Shown: positions 33,614 to 43,505, numbered from the stretch's first letter. The stretch is 64,000 nt of DNA from CBDFGN01 sp965247065 (GCA_965247065.1 CBDFGN010000006.1:3410001-3474000); one strand, 5' to 3'. Numbers and translations: made by a program. The notes: generated from the sequence alone by a model not told the origin.

Positions 33614-34505
33614 AAGTTAGGGTCGCCTCTTTTTCCAGAATCGTCAAGTTGGCCAACCGCCCGATCGGAACTGGATAGTTATCTGGTTCGTGGCCTATAG
33701 GGAATCCAACCCCTATTGGCACACTCAGATGCATCAGGTGTTCCTGAATTATTTCCACGACCGTCTTACCCATTGATTCGGTTTCCTTGATGTCAGTTAA
33801 ATGTCCTAAGATCACGGCCATGACGCCCTGCAGCTTTCCCGATCTCTTGAGCTGCATCATACTACGGTCCACCCGGTATCCGTATTCATCAACCTCCTCC
33901 AGAAATAGGATCTTACCTTCTAAATCAAGGTCGGAGGAAGTACCAATTATATTACAGAGTAGCGATAAATTACCTCCTACAATGGGGGCTGATGCGGAGC
34001 CTGGTATGATCTGTGGACCGGTAGCACGCATTTCCAATCTCCCTGAAAACAAAAAACTGCGGAGCTTGGCAACCGACTTGGCATATCGCGGCTCAGCAAA
34101 AAGAACTGGCATCAGGGCATGCAGGCTCTGGATCTCGAATTTGGCCAGATGCATCAGGATCGCAGTAATATCGCTGAATCCGATAAGCCACTTAGGGCTT
34201 TGAAGAATGGATTTGAGATCAAGTGAATCGATGATGCGGGTGGTGCCGTAACCTCCCCTGCTGCAGAAAATGGCCCGGACTTCAGGTGAATCAAGCATTC
34301 TCTGCAAATCACCGGCACGCTGGCTATCATCTCCTGCGAAACTATTGTGAGCGGAAAACGCGTTTGGGGCCACCGTAACGTTTAGGTCCCAAGACCTTAG
34401 TACCTCAATTCCGGCCTCCAGCATTTCACGATCCACCTTTTTCGCTGGGGAAACCACTCCGACGTGGTCACCGGGTTTAAGCAATGGGGGTGCCTGAAAA
34501 TTCAT
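33606..34505 (-). CDS. ldcA: Muramoyltetrapeptide LD-carboxypeptidase (S66/LdcA-MccF family)
   Basis: The 299-residue serine peptidase has the nucleophile in FCSRGGYGTTRIID. The Glu of the Ser-Glu-His triad lies in FLEEVDEYGYRVDR and the His in GVGFPIGHEPDNYP. GDHVGVVSPAKKV is the family N-terminus. It removes the terminal D-alanine from murein tetrapeptides in cell-wall recycling; MccF-like immunity to microcin is the alternative. The start is just downstream of the ompH operon terminator. Confidence 0.9.
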   Translation of the reverse strand: MNFQAPPLLKPGDHVGVVSPAKKVDREMLEAGIEVLRSWDLNVTVAPNAFSAHNSFAGDDSQRAGDLQRMLDSPEVRAIFCSRGGYGTTRIIDSLDLKSILQSPKWLIGFSDITAILMHLAKFEIQSLHALMPVLFAEPRYAKSVAKLRSFLFSGRLEMRATGPQIIPGSASAPIVGGNLSLLCNIIGTSSDLDLEGKILFLEEVDEYGYRVDRSMMQLKRSGKLQGVMAVILGHLTDIKETESMGKTVVEIIQEHLMHLSVPIGVGFPIGHEPDNYPVPIGRLANLTILEKEATLTFT

Positions 34506-34539
34506 AAAAAAAAGCCTCGGCCGAATGAGGCCAGGCTTT
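34506..34539 (-). terminator. Rho-independent terminator of the bamA-ompH operon
   Basis: On the minus strand AAAGCCT-GGCC, loop TCATTC, then GGCC-G-AGGCTTT is followed by a run of T (A8 on the plus strand, 34506-34513). The T-run ends against the start codon of ldcA. Confidence 0.8.
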
Positions 34540-34558
34540 AAGATATAATATAAAATCT

Positions 34559-35098
34559 TTATTGCTCCGTTGGAGGGTCAACGCCGAGCTTCTTTAAGAC
34601 TAAATTCGACACATCATCCTCTTCCGAGGCATAAAGAAGGATTTGCAGGCCGCTGGCATTGTCGCTAAAGACATGCGAAAAGCCATTTTCTTTTGCAACC
34701 ACCTCGATGGCATCGGTTATTTTTTTATAAGCCGGCTGGAACAGCTCCATCTGCTTGTTCTGCAAAGAGGCCTGGGCCTCCTGCTGAAACTTCTCGATTG
34801 ATGATTGCATATTCTGCAACTCGTTTTGGCGGTCGGCTCGCACCAATTCGGTCATATTGTCTCCTTCTCTTTGAAATTCCTCGGCCTTTCTTTGGAATTC
34901 CCCGATTTTCGACTGCAGCTGATTTGACAACTGCGTTTCATAGGTCTTGAACTCGGATTCAATGGCCTTGGCCTCGGGTAAAAGGCCCATAATGTATTCA
35001 ACATTGGCATAGCCGATCTTGGGGTTTGAACTTTGGCTGAAGGAGAATGTTGAAAAAAACAACAGGACTCCGAATGCCAGAATGAACTTAAATTTCAT
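34559..35098 (-). CDS. OmpH/Skp-family periplasmic chaperone
   Basis: The 179-residue protein has a signal peptide (FILAFGVLLFFSTFSFSQS) and starts the mature domain with KIGYANVEYIMGLLPEAK. The middle is a long charged coiled coil (QLQSKIGEFQRKAEEFQREG) and the end returns to the beta core. Skp binds unfolded outer-membrane proteins on the way to BamA. It is the second of two ompH copies downstream of bamA. Confidence 0.92.
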   Translation of the reverse strand: MKFKFILAFGVLLFFSTFSFSQSSNPKIGYANVEYIMGLLPEAKAIESEFKTYETQLSNQLQSKIGEFQRKAEEFQREGDNMTELVRADRQNELQNMQSSIEKFQQEAQASLQNKQMELFQPAYKKITDAIEVVAKENGFSHVFSDNASGLQILLYASEEDDVSNLVLKKLGVDPPTEQ

Positions 35099-35109
35099 TG
35101 CAATAGTTT

Positions 35110-35643
35110 TTATTTAATAACTTCATTTTCCTCCACCAGGCCCAACTCCTCCAGAACGAAGTCTGTATAATCATGAATCGGATCTGTATAGATCATCACC
35201 AGGTCGCTGGACTTGTCAAAAACAATTTGGAGCCGGTGGTTTTTGGCTACTTTTTCTACCGCATCAAAAACCTCATCTTGAACTGGCTTTATTAGCTCCT
35301 TTTTCTTCAAGAAAAACAAGCCCTCGAAACCAAAAATCTGCTTTTGGTATTCCTTAACTTCCTGCTCCTTTAATTGAATTTCGCTTAGCCGGGTATTTCT
35401 CATGTCCTTGGTCAGGAGGACCTCCTCGGCCTGCAAAGCCCCGTACATCGCTTCTATCTCGCTATAGTTATTCTGGATTTCCTCCTGCCAACTCAAAGAA
35501 AGCTGATTTATCTCTTCCTGAGCCTCCTTGTATCCGGGCATTTTGCTGAGAACAAATTCAGTATTTACATATCCGAATTTTTGAGCCTCGGCAAAATTAA
35601 CAACCGTGGTAAAGAAAACTATTATAAATGTTAGTTTTCTCAT
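35110..35643 (-). CDS. OmpH/Skp-family periplasmic chaperone
   Basis: The 177-residue paralogue has a signal peptide ending near FAEAQKFG and the opening KFGYVNTEFVLSKMPGYKEA. A coiled coil runs from about residue 40 to 115. Its ATG overlaps the bamA stop by one base. The paired Skp copies are typical of Bacteroidota. Confidence 0.92.
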   Translation of the reverse strand: MRKLTFIIVFFTTVVNFAEAQKFGYVNTEFVLSKMPGYKEAQEEINQLSLSWQEEIQNNYSEIEAMYGALQAEEVLLTKDMRNTRLSEIQLKEQEVKEYQKQIFGFEGLFFLKKKELIKPVQDEVFDAVEKVAKNHRLQIVFDKSSDLVMIYTDPIHDYTDFVLEELGLVEENEVIK

Positions 35644-38378
35644 TAGCGAATTTGCTGGCCAATGGAGAAGTGGAATTGGGCCCCGCTGGGAGAGTTCCGG
35701 CCGGGAAGGGTGTCAAATCCATAGCCCCAATCAATCCCCAGAAGGCCGAAGGCGGGCATAAATACGCGAGCTCCTACACCGAGGGTTTTGTATAAATTGA
35801 ACGGATCGAATTTGGAGTAGTCGTTGTAGTTACTACCTGCCTCAGCGAAAGCAAGCGCGTAGATAGTAGCGGCAGGATTCAAAGTAATAGGGTATCTGAG
35901 TTCCATTACGAACTTGTTATAAACGATACCTCCTTGAATTCTAGTATCTTCTCCAACCAAAAGGCCATTTTCGTCAATCATCACATTGTTTCTACCCTCA
36001 ACCGGTACGATGGAATTATCCTCGTAACCTCTTAAGCCAATAACTTCAGTTCCGAGTATGAAGTTTTGGCCAGTTAATCCGCTTCCTCCCATCTGAAAGC
36101 GTTCAAAAGGTCCAACTCCAGTCTTATCTGTGTAGGCCCCTATGAAGCCCATGTGAGCCCGGGATTCCAGAACCAGGTTTCCAAAAAGCGTCAAATAGTA
36201 TTTGGTATCAAACATCCACTTGTGATACTCAACCAACTCGAATTTCTCGGCATTTGACAACGTGCTGTAGTCCTTATCACTGAATGCTGAAAACGGAGGG
36301 GTAAGAATCAGTGACAAAGACGAAGAGGAGCCACTCCTGGGATACATGGGATTGTCTATAGTATTACGGGCCAGAGTCGTGGTTAGCGTGAGACTCTTTG
36401 ATACTCCGTTTCTAAATCCGAGAGAGTTTGAGAAATTGTCAAGTGTGTAAACAAGGTATGAGAGTGAATTAGATAGTACAAAATTGTCGTCGGGCCACCT
36501 CACCCTGCGACCAAGACCCACGGTGGCGCCGGTTAGTTTTAGTGAGCCGTTGTAGTCGTAGCGTCCTAAAAATCGTACCGGTCTACCCTCTGAGTCAAAG
36601 GGGCTCTGAGTCCTCTGGATTGAATGGTTGAAATTCATAGATAGTGAGTTGGGACGTCTGCCGCCTAGCCACGGTTCAGAAAATGTGACCGAGTAATTTT
36701 GGAAGCGTCTTCCGCTTGCCTGAAGTCGTAAGGCCAGTCTTTGACCATCCCCAACTGGCAAGGGTCGCCATTTTTTTGTATGAGGTATATTTCGCACCGA
36801 GAAATTATTGAAAACCAATCCCAGGGTACCCACGAAACCAATAGAGCCGCCCCAGCCTCCGGATAATTCTACCTGATCGCTGGGTTTTTCCACCAATTCG
36901 TATTGAATATCGACGGTATTGTCCATCATATTGGGAAGAGGCTCAATACCTATTTGCTCGGGATCAAAATAACCAAGCTGAGCCAATTCCCGATTAGTTC
37001 GTATCAATAGGGCCCGGCTAAATTTCTGACCCGGAAGAGTTCGGATCTCCCTTCTGATAACATGATCGTTAGTCCTGTCATTCCCTTTGATGATTACATT
37101 GTTGACGGTAAAGATTCCTCCTTCATGAATCCTCATCTCCAGGTCAATGGAGTCTTCCAAAACAGTCACTTCTACCGGTTGAACCTGAAATCCAAGGTAG
37201 CCGTAATCCATATACAGGGAGGTAATATCTGTTCCGGTGGGATTATAATTTAGCCTTTTGTTGACCTCCTCTAAATCGTAGATATCCCCCTTACGGATAC
37301 CAAATACCTTATCTAAAATGTCATTGGGATGAACAAAATTGCCAGCCCAGGTAATGTTCCTGATGTAAAATTGATTTCCCTCTTCTATTGATATATCGAG
37401 ATTTATTCCACGATCGCTGACACGGTAAATCGTATCATGAACGACAGTTGCATCCCGGTATCCCTTTGAGTTGTAAAATGAAACGAGTTTCTTCTTATCC
37501 TCAAGGAATTCAGATCGATTATATTTATTTGATTTAAAGAAGTTTATCTTGACCTGATCGTTTAGGTATTTACGCAGATCTTCGCGGCTCACCTTTTCCC
37601 GATTTGAGGCAAATTCTTTAAAGTTCGAAGGCTTTAGGAGCCGAAAGGTTTTCGTGACAACGTCCTGGATAATAGTGAACCGGGGTTTTTCTCCGGTAGA
37701 TTTCAATTTCTTTTTCAGCTTTGCCTTGGGAAAATTTTCATTCCCATAAAAGGTTATGTCGTTGACCTTTACTTTTTTACCCTTTGCGACCTCAATAACC
37801 AACTGGACGCTGTTGGATAGGATAGTATCCTTCACCTGTTTGATAGTGATACCCGCGTTGAGGTACCCCTTTTCCCACATATATTTTTGAACGGTCAATT
37901 CGGCATTCTTAACCAGTGCATCGGTTAAGACCCGCCCGCGGATGAGCTTTATGTTATCGTCTATCTCGTTTTGTTGAGTTTTAGTTAGGCCGGTAACATT
38001 AATCCTGGATAGCCTCGGCCTCTCGGTAAGCTCAATGTTTATATGGATCTTATTGTTCTCAACTTTGGAGGCGTAAATCGAAACGTCTCCTATGATACCC
38101 TGCTTCCACAGTTTAGTTATAGCGTTGGAAATGCCGTCTCCTGGTACCTTTACCTTATCGCCAACCTTCAATCCCGATATCGAGATGAGCGCCACCTCGT
38201 CCAGGAATTCAGCCCCAATAACCTTGATCTCCGCAATCTCATAGACCTTCGGATTGTTATAATTGAGTTCAATCTTGTCCTCCTGATTCTGAAATCTATC
38301 ACCAAATCTTACCTGTCCAACGGACTGGAATGCCAGAGTAAGAACCAATATGGTAAAAAATACTCCCCGCATATGCAT
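35643..38378 (-). CDS. bamA: Outer membrane protein assembly factor BamA
   Basis: The 911-residue Omp85 protein has a signal peptide (FFTILVLTLAFQSVGQ). Five POTRA repeats fill roughly residues 40-500, for example VIGAEFLDEVALISISGLKV and VIIKGNDRTNDHVIRREI. A 16-strand barrel follows, with the lid-lock motif region FQMGGSGLTGQN and IRGYED-like LRGYEDNSI. It inserts barrel proteins into the outer membrane. The chain ends QQIR, without the usual C-terminal aromatic residue. It lies 2 bp after uppS and is coupled to the ompH genes. Confidence 0.96.
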   Translation of the reverse strand: MHMRGVFFTILVLTLAFQSVGQVRFGDRFQNQEDKIELNYNNPKVYEIAEIKVIGAEFLDEVALISISGLKVGDKVKVPGDGISNAITKLWKQGIIGDVSIYASKVENNKIHINIELTERPRLSRINVTGLTKTQQNEIDDNIKLIRGRVLTDALVKNAELTVQKYMWEKGYLNAGITIKQVKDTILSNSVQLVIEVAKGKKVKVNDITFYGNENFPKAKLKKKLKSTGEKPRFTIIQDVVTKTFRLLKPSNFKEFASNREKVSREDLRKYLNDQVKINFFKSNKYNRSEFLEDKKKLVSFYNSKGYRDATVVHDTIYRVSDRGINLDISIEEGNQFYIRNITWAGNFVHPNDILDKVFGIRKGDIYDLEEVNKRLNYNPTGTDITSLYMDYGYLGFQVQPVEVTVLEDSIDLEMRIHEGGIFTVNNVIIKGNDRTNDHVIRREIRTLPGQKFSRALLIRTNRELAQLGYFDPEQIGIEPLPNMMDNTVDIQYELVEKPSDQVELSGGWGGSIGFVGTLGLVFNNFSVRNIPHTKKWRPLPVGDGQRLALRLQASGRRFQNYSVTFSEPWLGGRRPNSLSMNFNHSIQRTQSPFDSEGRPVRFLGRYDYNGSLKLTGATVGLGRRVRWPDDNFVLSNSLSYLVYTLDNFSNSLGFRNGVSKSLTLTTTLARNTIDNPMYPRSGSSSSLSLILTPPFSAFSDKDYSTLSNAEKFELVEYHKWMFDTKYYLTLFGNLVLESRAHMGFIGAYTDKTGVGPFERFQMGGSGLTGQNFILGTEVIGLRGYEDNSIVPVEGRNNVMIDENGLLVGEDTRIQGGIVYNKFVMELRYPITLNPAATIYALAFAEAGSNYNDYSKFDPFNLYKTLGVGARVFMPAFGLLGIDWGYGFDTLPGRNSPSGAQFHFSIGQQIR

Positions 38379-38380
38379 AT

Positions 38381-39118
38381 CTAAGACTGGACCTGCTCGC
38401 TGATTTTGCCAAATCTCCTTTCGCGATGTTGGTATGAAACGATGGCCTCATATAGATGCTCCTTCCGGAAGTCAGGCCATAAGACATCGGTCATATATAA
38501 TTCTGTATAGGCTATTTGCCACAATAGAAAATTGCTCACTCTCATCTCTCCGCTGGTGCGAATCAATAATTCGGGATCCGGAATGTCACCGGTGAATAGA
38601 TATTTGGATATCAAATCCGCATCAATCTCGTCTTCTTGAACGACCTGGGCTATCAGATCTTTACCAATATTCCTAACGGCTTCAGTAATCTCAAATCTGC
38701 CGCTATAATTCAGGGCCAGGATCAACGTCAAGGCTGTGTTGTTCGCGGTTGCGGCAACCGATTCACGGAGTTCCCTCTCGCAAGCTCGCGGTAAACTTTT
38801 GATATCGCCAATAGTGGTCAGCCGCACGTTGTTCTTTTTCAATTCATCTAATTCTCTGCGCAAAGTTCTTACCAAAAGTTCCATCAGTCCTTGAACTTCG
38901 AGCTTTGGCCTATTCCAATTTTCAGTGGAGAATGCGTATAGAGTCAGGTATTTAACGCCCAGGTCGGCGCACCCTTCGGTTACTTCCCGGACGGACTTTA
39001 CAGCCTGTTGGTGACCATAAAGCCGGGCCGCACCTTTTTTTTTTGCCCAGCGTCCATTGCCATCCATTATGATGGCTATATGCTGGGGCAACCTGGAATT
39101 ATCAATCTTTTCTTTCAT
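38381..39118 (-). CDS. uppS: Undecaprenyl diphosphate synthase (cis-isoprenyl transferase)
   Basis: This enzyme of about 245 residues shows HIAIIMDGNGRWAKKKG with the catalytic Asp, YGHQQAVKSVREV, LYAFSTENWNRP, and the C-terminal DPELLIRTSGEMRVSNFLLW and EHLYEAIVSYQ. It builds the C55 lipid carrier used for peptidoglycan and for the surface glycans of this window. The start at ATG 39118 (MKEKID) is preferred over 39136. Confidence 0.97.
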   Translation of the reverse strand: MKEKIDNSRLPQHIAIIMDGNGRWAKKKGAARLYGHQQAVKSVREVTEGCADLGVKYLTLYAFSTENWNRPKLEVQGLMELLVRTLRRELDELKKNNVRLTTIGDIKSLPRACERELRESVAATANNTALTLILALNYSGRFEITEAVRNIGKDLIAQVVQEDEIDADLISKYLFTGDIPDPELLIRTSGEMRVSNFLLWQIAYTELYMTDVLWPDFRKEHLYEAIVSYQHRERRFGKISEQVQS

Positions 39119-39207
39119 GCAGTTCCAACCCTCCAAAATCGATCCGCAAGTTAGTAAAACTTCTCCTCTTTAGTAAATATGAAAACTTGAAGTTTGGTTG
39201 CCTGGGG

Positions 39208-39906
39208 CTAGTAAAAACGGTAGTAACAAGGAACGGAATATAGAATATAAGTCAAGGTAAACCCAGTGAAATAGTACCAGTCACGATTGTGTTTATTGCC
39301 ATACTGGTAGTTCTTTATTGTTGGATCTCCTCCGGAAACGTTATCCACGAAATCGAAAAACAGCTTTCTGGCACCAAATTCAAATCCTAAGTTAAAGCGT
39401 TCACCCAAGTCATACTCCAAACCAACCCCAAACGGAATCACCGGCTGAACACTGCTGTAATCGGTGACCTTTTCGTCATTGCCAAAAATTCGGAAAAGTC
39501 CCGCCCCCATGAAGAAATATGGCGACCAGGTAACTCTCGCGTCAGCTCCTTTATAATCAAGGAAGTAATACTCGATCATTGCAGTGATCTCAAGTACGGT
39601 TACATCAAAACTTGCTCCTCTAAGTTGTGCGAGAGCGTCATTAAGATCGGTGTCGCTGGCTGTCAATCGTCCATACAACATCGAATATCGCATACTCACT
39701 GGATTAGTAATGTTGCGCCGGTAGAAAACGGAAGCACCGGGCCGGTTTGAGATAAGGTCATAACTTGGAATCAAATCACCGGTGTAGGTCATTCCCCCTA
39801 AAGACACTCCTAATTCTCTGTATTGGGCCCTGGCCGTTAACCCGGGGGCTAAGAACAAAAGCAGGAAAATAGAAAAACCTAAATTTCCTATCCTTAATTT
39901 TTCCAT
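39208..39906 (-). CDS. DUF6089 family outer-membrane beta-barrel protein
   Basis: The 232-residue protein has a signal sequence (LGFSIFLLLFLAPGLTARAQ). The barrel domain shows GVSLGGMTYTGDLIP, SPYFFMGAGLF and LGERFNLGFEFGARKLFFDFVDNVSG. These are typical of the small DUF6089 porin-like proteins found beside uppS in Bacteroidota. It is paralogous to the next gene upstream. Function is unknown; a role in outer-membrane biogenesis is inferred from the cluster. Confidence 0.8.
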   Translation of the reverse strand: MEKLRIGNLGFSIFLLLFLAPGLTARAQYRELGVSLGGMTYTGDLIPSYDLISNRPGASVFYRRNITNPVSMRYSMLYGRLTASDTDLNDALAQLRGASFDVTVLEITAMIEYYFLDYKGADARVTWSPYFFMGAGLFRIFGNDEKVTDYSSVQPVIPFGVGLEYDLGERFNLGFEFGARKLFFDFVDNVSGGDPTIKNYQYGNKHNRDWYYFTGFTLTYILYSVPCYYRFY

Positions 39907-39923
39907 ATTAATCCAGTGCCAGT

Positions 39924-41066
39924 CTACCGGAATTTGGCGCGGCCCGATTTTCCGGGGAGGATATAGGTGAGCTGAAAGCTGGTCATGAAGTAAACATCAT
40001 TGTCTTGGCTCCCTCCACGAACGTTGCCCACGTCGTTCCCCTCGGGATCCATTCGTTGCCCATATCCGGTGTAAACGGTATAGCTCTGACCGTCTCCTTC
40101 AGAGACATATGTGATTAGATTGTACCTTGTGTTCACTGCGTCCATATCCCGATCCTGTTTTGCGCTCACGGCAAAAGTCTCCCTGGATCGGTCTGACATC
40201 GTTTTGGCCAGGTCTCCATCCAGAATTCCCAGATCCACATATTGCCCGCTTACATCATCAATATAGTCGGTAAACAAGTACCGGAGTCCTATTTCGGCTG
40301 AGACATCAAAATTCTCAGGTAGCCTGACCCGCACTCCCAATCCTCCGGGTATCGCCAACTGGAATTTGCTGTAAGTGGTCGCCGGTGATAGATCACTGTA
40401 CTGATCTTCAGTACCTAACGGCTCAAGCGCCACATACTTACCCGCCTCTGGCAACGAATTTCCATTAAGGTCAGTATCCGGAACTAAAGCTTTGGGGTTG
40501 TGATACAGCAGCGCTCCCCCGAAAAAGACATAAGGCGCAACTGCAGCCCTGGAATACAGAGTACCGATATTCTGAATGAAATCGATCACCGCAACATAAG
40601 ACAGTTCGATAATGTCATTCCGAAAATGAAGATTCCGGGTATAGCGTGGAAAGTTTTCCCCATCGCCGACATCGGGTGTTTTGCTTTTGAAATCATCACC
40701 CTTGAGCCGGCCCCAATTCAACTGGGCTTTAGTGGACAACCTGGGTCCGTATCTGTGAAAGTAAAGAAAGCCAAATCCTGGGCGAGTAAGGGAAATACTC
40801 GTGCTGGCAGCCGACGACGCTGGCGCCAGGTCACCAAAATAGTTCAATGCATTGAGGGATATACCAACTGCCTGGTATCTCTTCACTCTCGAAAAGGCTA
40901 CTTTGCCCGAAGTATAGTTTGACAGGTTCTTTCCATGTTTGTTATACCCTGGCCGGGAAAGGATACGGCTCTTGGTGCGTACCTGGGATTGCGCCTCGAA
41001 AAAGCTCCCAAGCAGAACATGCACGACTAGAGCCAGAAGATATAGTTTCTTCATTCGATCCTTCAT
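39924..41066 (-). CDS. DUF6089 family outer-membrane beta-barrel protein, longer paralogue
   Basis: The 380-residue protein has a signal peptide ending about EAQSQVRTKS. A basic Ser/Arg-rich linker follows, then a DUF6089 barrel (GISLNALNYFGDLAPASS, APYVFFGGALLYHNPKA, LRYLFTDYIDDVSGQY). The insertion with YTVYTGYGQRMDPEG makes it longer than its partner at 39208. The start could equally be ATG 41054 (MKKLYLL). Expressed between nadK and its paralogue. Confidence 0.8.
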   Translation of the reverse strand: MKDRMKKLYLLALVVHVLLGSFFEAQSQVRTKSRILSRPGYNKHGKNLSNYTSGKVAFSRVKRYQAVGISLNALNYFGDLAPASSAASTSISLTRPGFGFLYFHRYGPRLSTKAQLNWGRLKGDDFKSKTPDVGDGENFPRYTRNLHFRNDIIELSYVAVIDFIQNIGTLYSRAAVAPYVFFGGALLYHNPKALVPDTDLNGNSLPEAGKYVALEPLGTEDQYSDLSPATTYSKFQLAIPGGLGVRVRLPENFDVSAEIGLRYLFTDYIDDVSGQYVDLGILDGDLAKTMSDRSRETFAVSAKQDRDMDAVNTRYNLITYVSEGDGQSYTVYTGYGQRMDPEGNDVGNVRGGSQDNDVYFMTSFQLTYILPGKSGRAKFR

Positions 41067-41125
41067 AATTGTTAAAAATAGATATTATCTTGAATTATTA
41101 AAAGATTTTGTTTATTCATCCAGTA

Positions 41126-42001
41126 CTAATTCCTTCGATCCAGGCCCCAGTTCAGTTTACTTCGCAATGTATCCAAATAGTTATAGGCATTAAGGTGCAC
41201 CAATTTCGCATAAAAGTCTTCCTTTCGGATCGCCAATTGAACCGATGCATCCACTATCTCAGATCTGGAGTCCAACGATACCAAAAAGTTTTTGCCCCGT
41301 CCCTCAATCTCAAAGGAAATAACGCTTTTATCGGAAACGATTAAAGGCCGAACATTCAAATTATGAGGGCTTACGGGGGTTATCACGAAGTTATTTGAAT
41401 GAGGCAAAACTATGGGACCTCCGCAACTCAAGGAATACCCTGTCGATCCGGTAGGAGTGGCAACAATTAATCCGTCGGCCCAGTAAGAATTCAGATAGTC
41501 TCCATCAATGAAGGTCTTGACGACAATCATGGATGACGTATCAGTTTTAAGGATTGTGAACTCGTTGAGGGCAAAGTTCAAATTACCAAACAGACGATTA
41601 TCGGATTCCAGGCTTATCAAAGTGCGGTCCTCCACATTGTAATGTGAATTATACAAGGACTTAATCGCCTCCTTTACTCTTTCTTTAGGTGTGGAAGCCA
41701 AGTAGCCCAACCTTCCAGTATTGATGCCCATCACGGGAATCTGCTGATTTCCCACGTGAGTGATGGTTTCAAGAAGCGTCCCATCCCCACCCAGGCTGAT
41801 CACGAAATCCAGTTGAGAAAGATCATCTCCAAGCTCGTAAATTCGTCCATTTCCCATAGGTACCTTGGATTTTTTGATCACCTCGAAGAACTCTCTGGAG
41901 ACGGATACTTCCGATTTTCTCAGCTCCAATTCATGGAAGAATTGTCTAATATTTTCGATTCGGTCCGGTGAGAACCTCCTTCCGTGAACACCAAAATTCA
42001 T
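41126..42001 (-). CDS. nadK: NAD kinase
   Basis: The 291-residue enzyme makes NADP from NAD and ATP. SLGGDGTLLETI is the conserved GGDG motif, GINTGRLGYLAS follows, and NEFTILKTD, DGLIVATPTGSTGYSLSCGG and ITPVSPHNLNVRPL complete the family signature. It has a short N-terminal extension typical of Bacteroidota. It lies 29 bp after the CBS protein gene in a long leftward run. Confidence 0.96.
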   Translation of the reverse strand: MNFGVHGRRFSPDRIENIRQFFHELELRKSEVSVSREFFEVIKKSKVPMGNGRIYELGDDLSQLDFVISLGGDGTLLETITHVGNQQIPVMGINTGRLGYLASTPKERVKEAIKSLYNSHYNVEDRTLISLESDNRLFGNLNFALNEFTILKTDTSSMIVVKTFIDGDYLNSYWADGLIVATPTGSTGYSLSCGGPIVLPHSNNFVITPVSPHNLNVRPLIVSDKSVISFEIEGRGKNFLVSLDSRSEIVDASVQLAIRKEDFYAKLVHLNAYNYLDTLRSKLNWGLDRRN

Positions 42002-42030
42002 TGCACTAGGGTTTAGGCCCTGCGAATAGA

Positions 42031-42699
42031 CTATAAATCAAGATACTTGAGTAAGATATCTATGCGTTCCTTTTCGTTTGACATCTCTGGGCCTTCCTGG
42101 TATTTGGCAATCAATTTGTAACCGAAGCGTTCAAGAGTCGCTACAATATGCGATATCTCGGTTCTATTGATTTTGATAGTGAGTTTTATTTTGGTAGGGT
42201 CAAAAAGGTCGTTAGTCAAGCTGCAGCTCAGAATTTTGGCGCCATCCGATTCTATCAACCTGCTAATCTCGGTCAGGGAATAGTCTATTTGGTTCATCGA
42301 CAAGACGATTATTCCACCAGGGCTCTGGACAGCTGAGGTCTGTGCAAATGCTGCTAGTGTATCCTGAACCGTGATCACACCCAAAAATTGCTGAGACTCA
42401 CTTAAGACCGCTACTACCTGTACACTATGATCAGAAGAGAGTTTGATTATATCAAAGAAATGCTGATTCTCGGTTACAAAGGCTTGTTCAGCCATCAAGC
42501 TGTAGTCGGAAATAAGTCTTTCCTGGTCATTGCCTTCCAGAATCATATCCTCGGATATCAATCCCACGAATCTACCCTTCTCAACTACTGGAAGCTCGTT
42601 AGTGCGTAGTTCCTCCATCCAGGTGATTGCCCGACCTGCATTATCGGACAATTTAAGAGGAGGTATCATGTCATTAATTAACTCTCTTGCTAAGAACAT
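42031..42699 (-). CDS. CBS-domain protein
   Basis: The 222-residue cytoplasmic protein has two CBS motifs in the first ~120 residues (MIPPLKLSDNAGRAITWME, VVEKGRFVGLIS and QQFLGVITVQDTL). An ACT-like region from about residue 130 includes LTKIEIN-type sequence KLTIKINRTEISHIV. Such proteins sense adenine nucleotides or related ligands. The target is unknown. The start overlaps the preceding hydrolase gene by 26 bp. Confidence 0.85.
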   Translation of the reverse strand: MFLARELINDMIPPLKLSDNAGRAITWMEELRTNELPVVEKGRFVGLISEDMILEGNDQERLISDYSLMAEQAFVTENQHFFDIIKLSSDHSVQVVAVLSESQQFLGVITVQDTLAAFAQTSAVQSPGGIIVLSMNQIDYSLTEISRLIESDGAKILSCSLTNDLFDPTKIKLTIKINRTEISHIVATLERFGYKLIAKYQEGPEMSNEKERIDILLKYLDL

Positions 42700-43456
42700 G
42701 CTCGGTTTTATTTAGAAAATCTTCCAAAATCTTGTTGAATTGCTCTGAATGCTCCATCATAGGGACGTGACAACACTTATCGATAAACCGCAGCTCAGAA
42801 TTGGGAATAAGCTTATGAAACTCGTGCGCCACCATCGGCGGTGTTATGGTGTCGTTCAAACCCCAGACCAGTAAAGTGAGAACCTTGATTTTGGGCAATT
42901 CCCTGGCAAGGTTATGCCTTTGGGCGGATTTGGCTATCGAAATAATTCTCATGCACTTGGGAATGCTTCTGCAAGTTTCAAATATATCGTCCACATAATC
43001 CTTTGTAACGGTCTGAGGATCGTGAAAAGTGTACTCTACTCTTTCTTTAACGTATTCATAACTGCCCCTTTTTGGATAAGAGCCTCCCATTGCATTCTCA
43101 AAAAGACCTGAGCTCCCAGTCAAAACCAAACGAATAACGGCTTCCGGATTGCTTAATGTATAGATAAGGGCAATATGACCTCCAAGGGAGTTTCCCATCA
43201 AAGTGAGATCCTCAAATCTTTTAAATTCGACGAAATCTTCCACATGACTCACCAGCCCCTCCAAGTGGGCCTCCTTTATCGGCATCTCATAAATTGGCAA
43301 CAAGGGTATGACAATTCGGTAATCATCCGTAAAGTGCTTGACCACACTTTCCCAATTACTCAAAGCCCCGAATAGTCCATGCAAGAGCAGTAGTATATCA
43401 CCGTGTCCTTCGTCGATATACCTAAAACCATTTTCTTCTTTTATATCAAACGCCAT
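42674..43456 (-). CDS. Alpha/beta-fold hydrolase
   Basis: The protein has about 260 residues. LLLHGLFGALSNW forms the oxyanion loop, LMGNSLGGHIALIY the nucleophile elbow (Ser), VWGLNDTITPP carries the Asp and CCHVPMMEHSE the His. A lid domain lies between. Substrate is unknown; MenH-like or esterase roles are possible. ATG 43456 (MAFDIKE) is chosen over GTG 43465. Confidence 0.85.
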   Translation of the reverse strand: MAFDIKEENGFRYIDEGHGDILLLLHGLFGALSNWESVVKHFTDDYRIVIPLLPIYEMPIKEAHLEGLVSHVEDFVEFKRFEDLTLMGNSLGGHIALIYTLSNPEAVIRLVLTGSSGLFENAMGGSYPKRGSYEYVKERVEYTFHDPQTVTKDYVDDIFETCRSIPKCMRIISIAKSAQRHNLARELPKIKVLTLLVWGLNDTITPPMVAHEFHKLIPNSELRFIDKCCHVPMMEHSEQFNKILEDFLNKTEHVLSKRVN

Positions 43457-43505
43457 CCGTGTCACCCTGTGGTCTTAAGCAAAATAAATCAATTTTGTGT
43501 TATTT

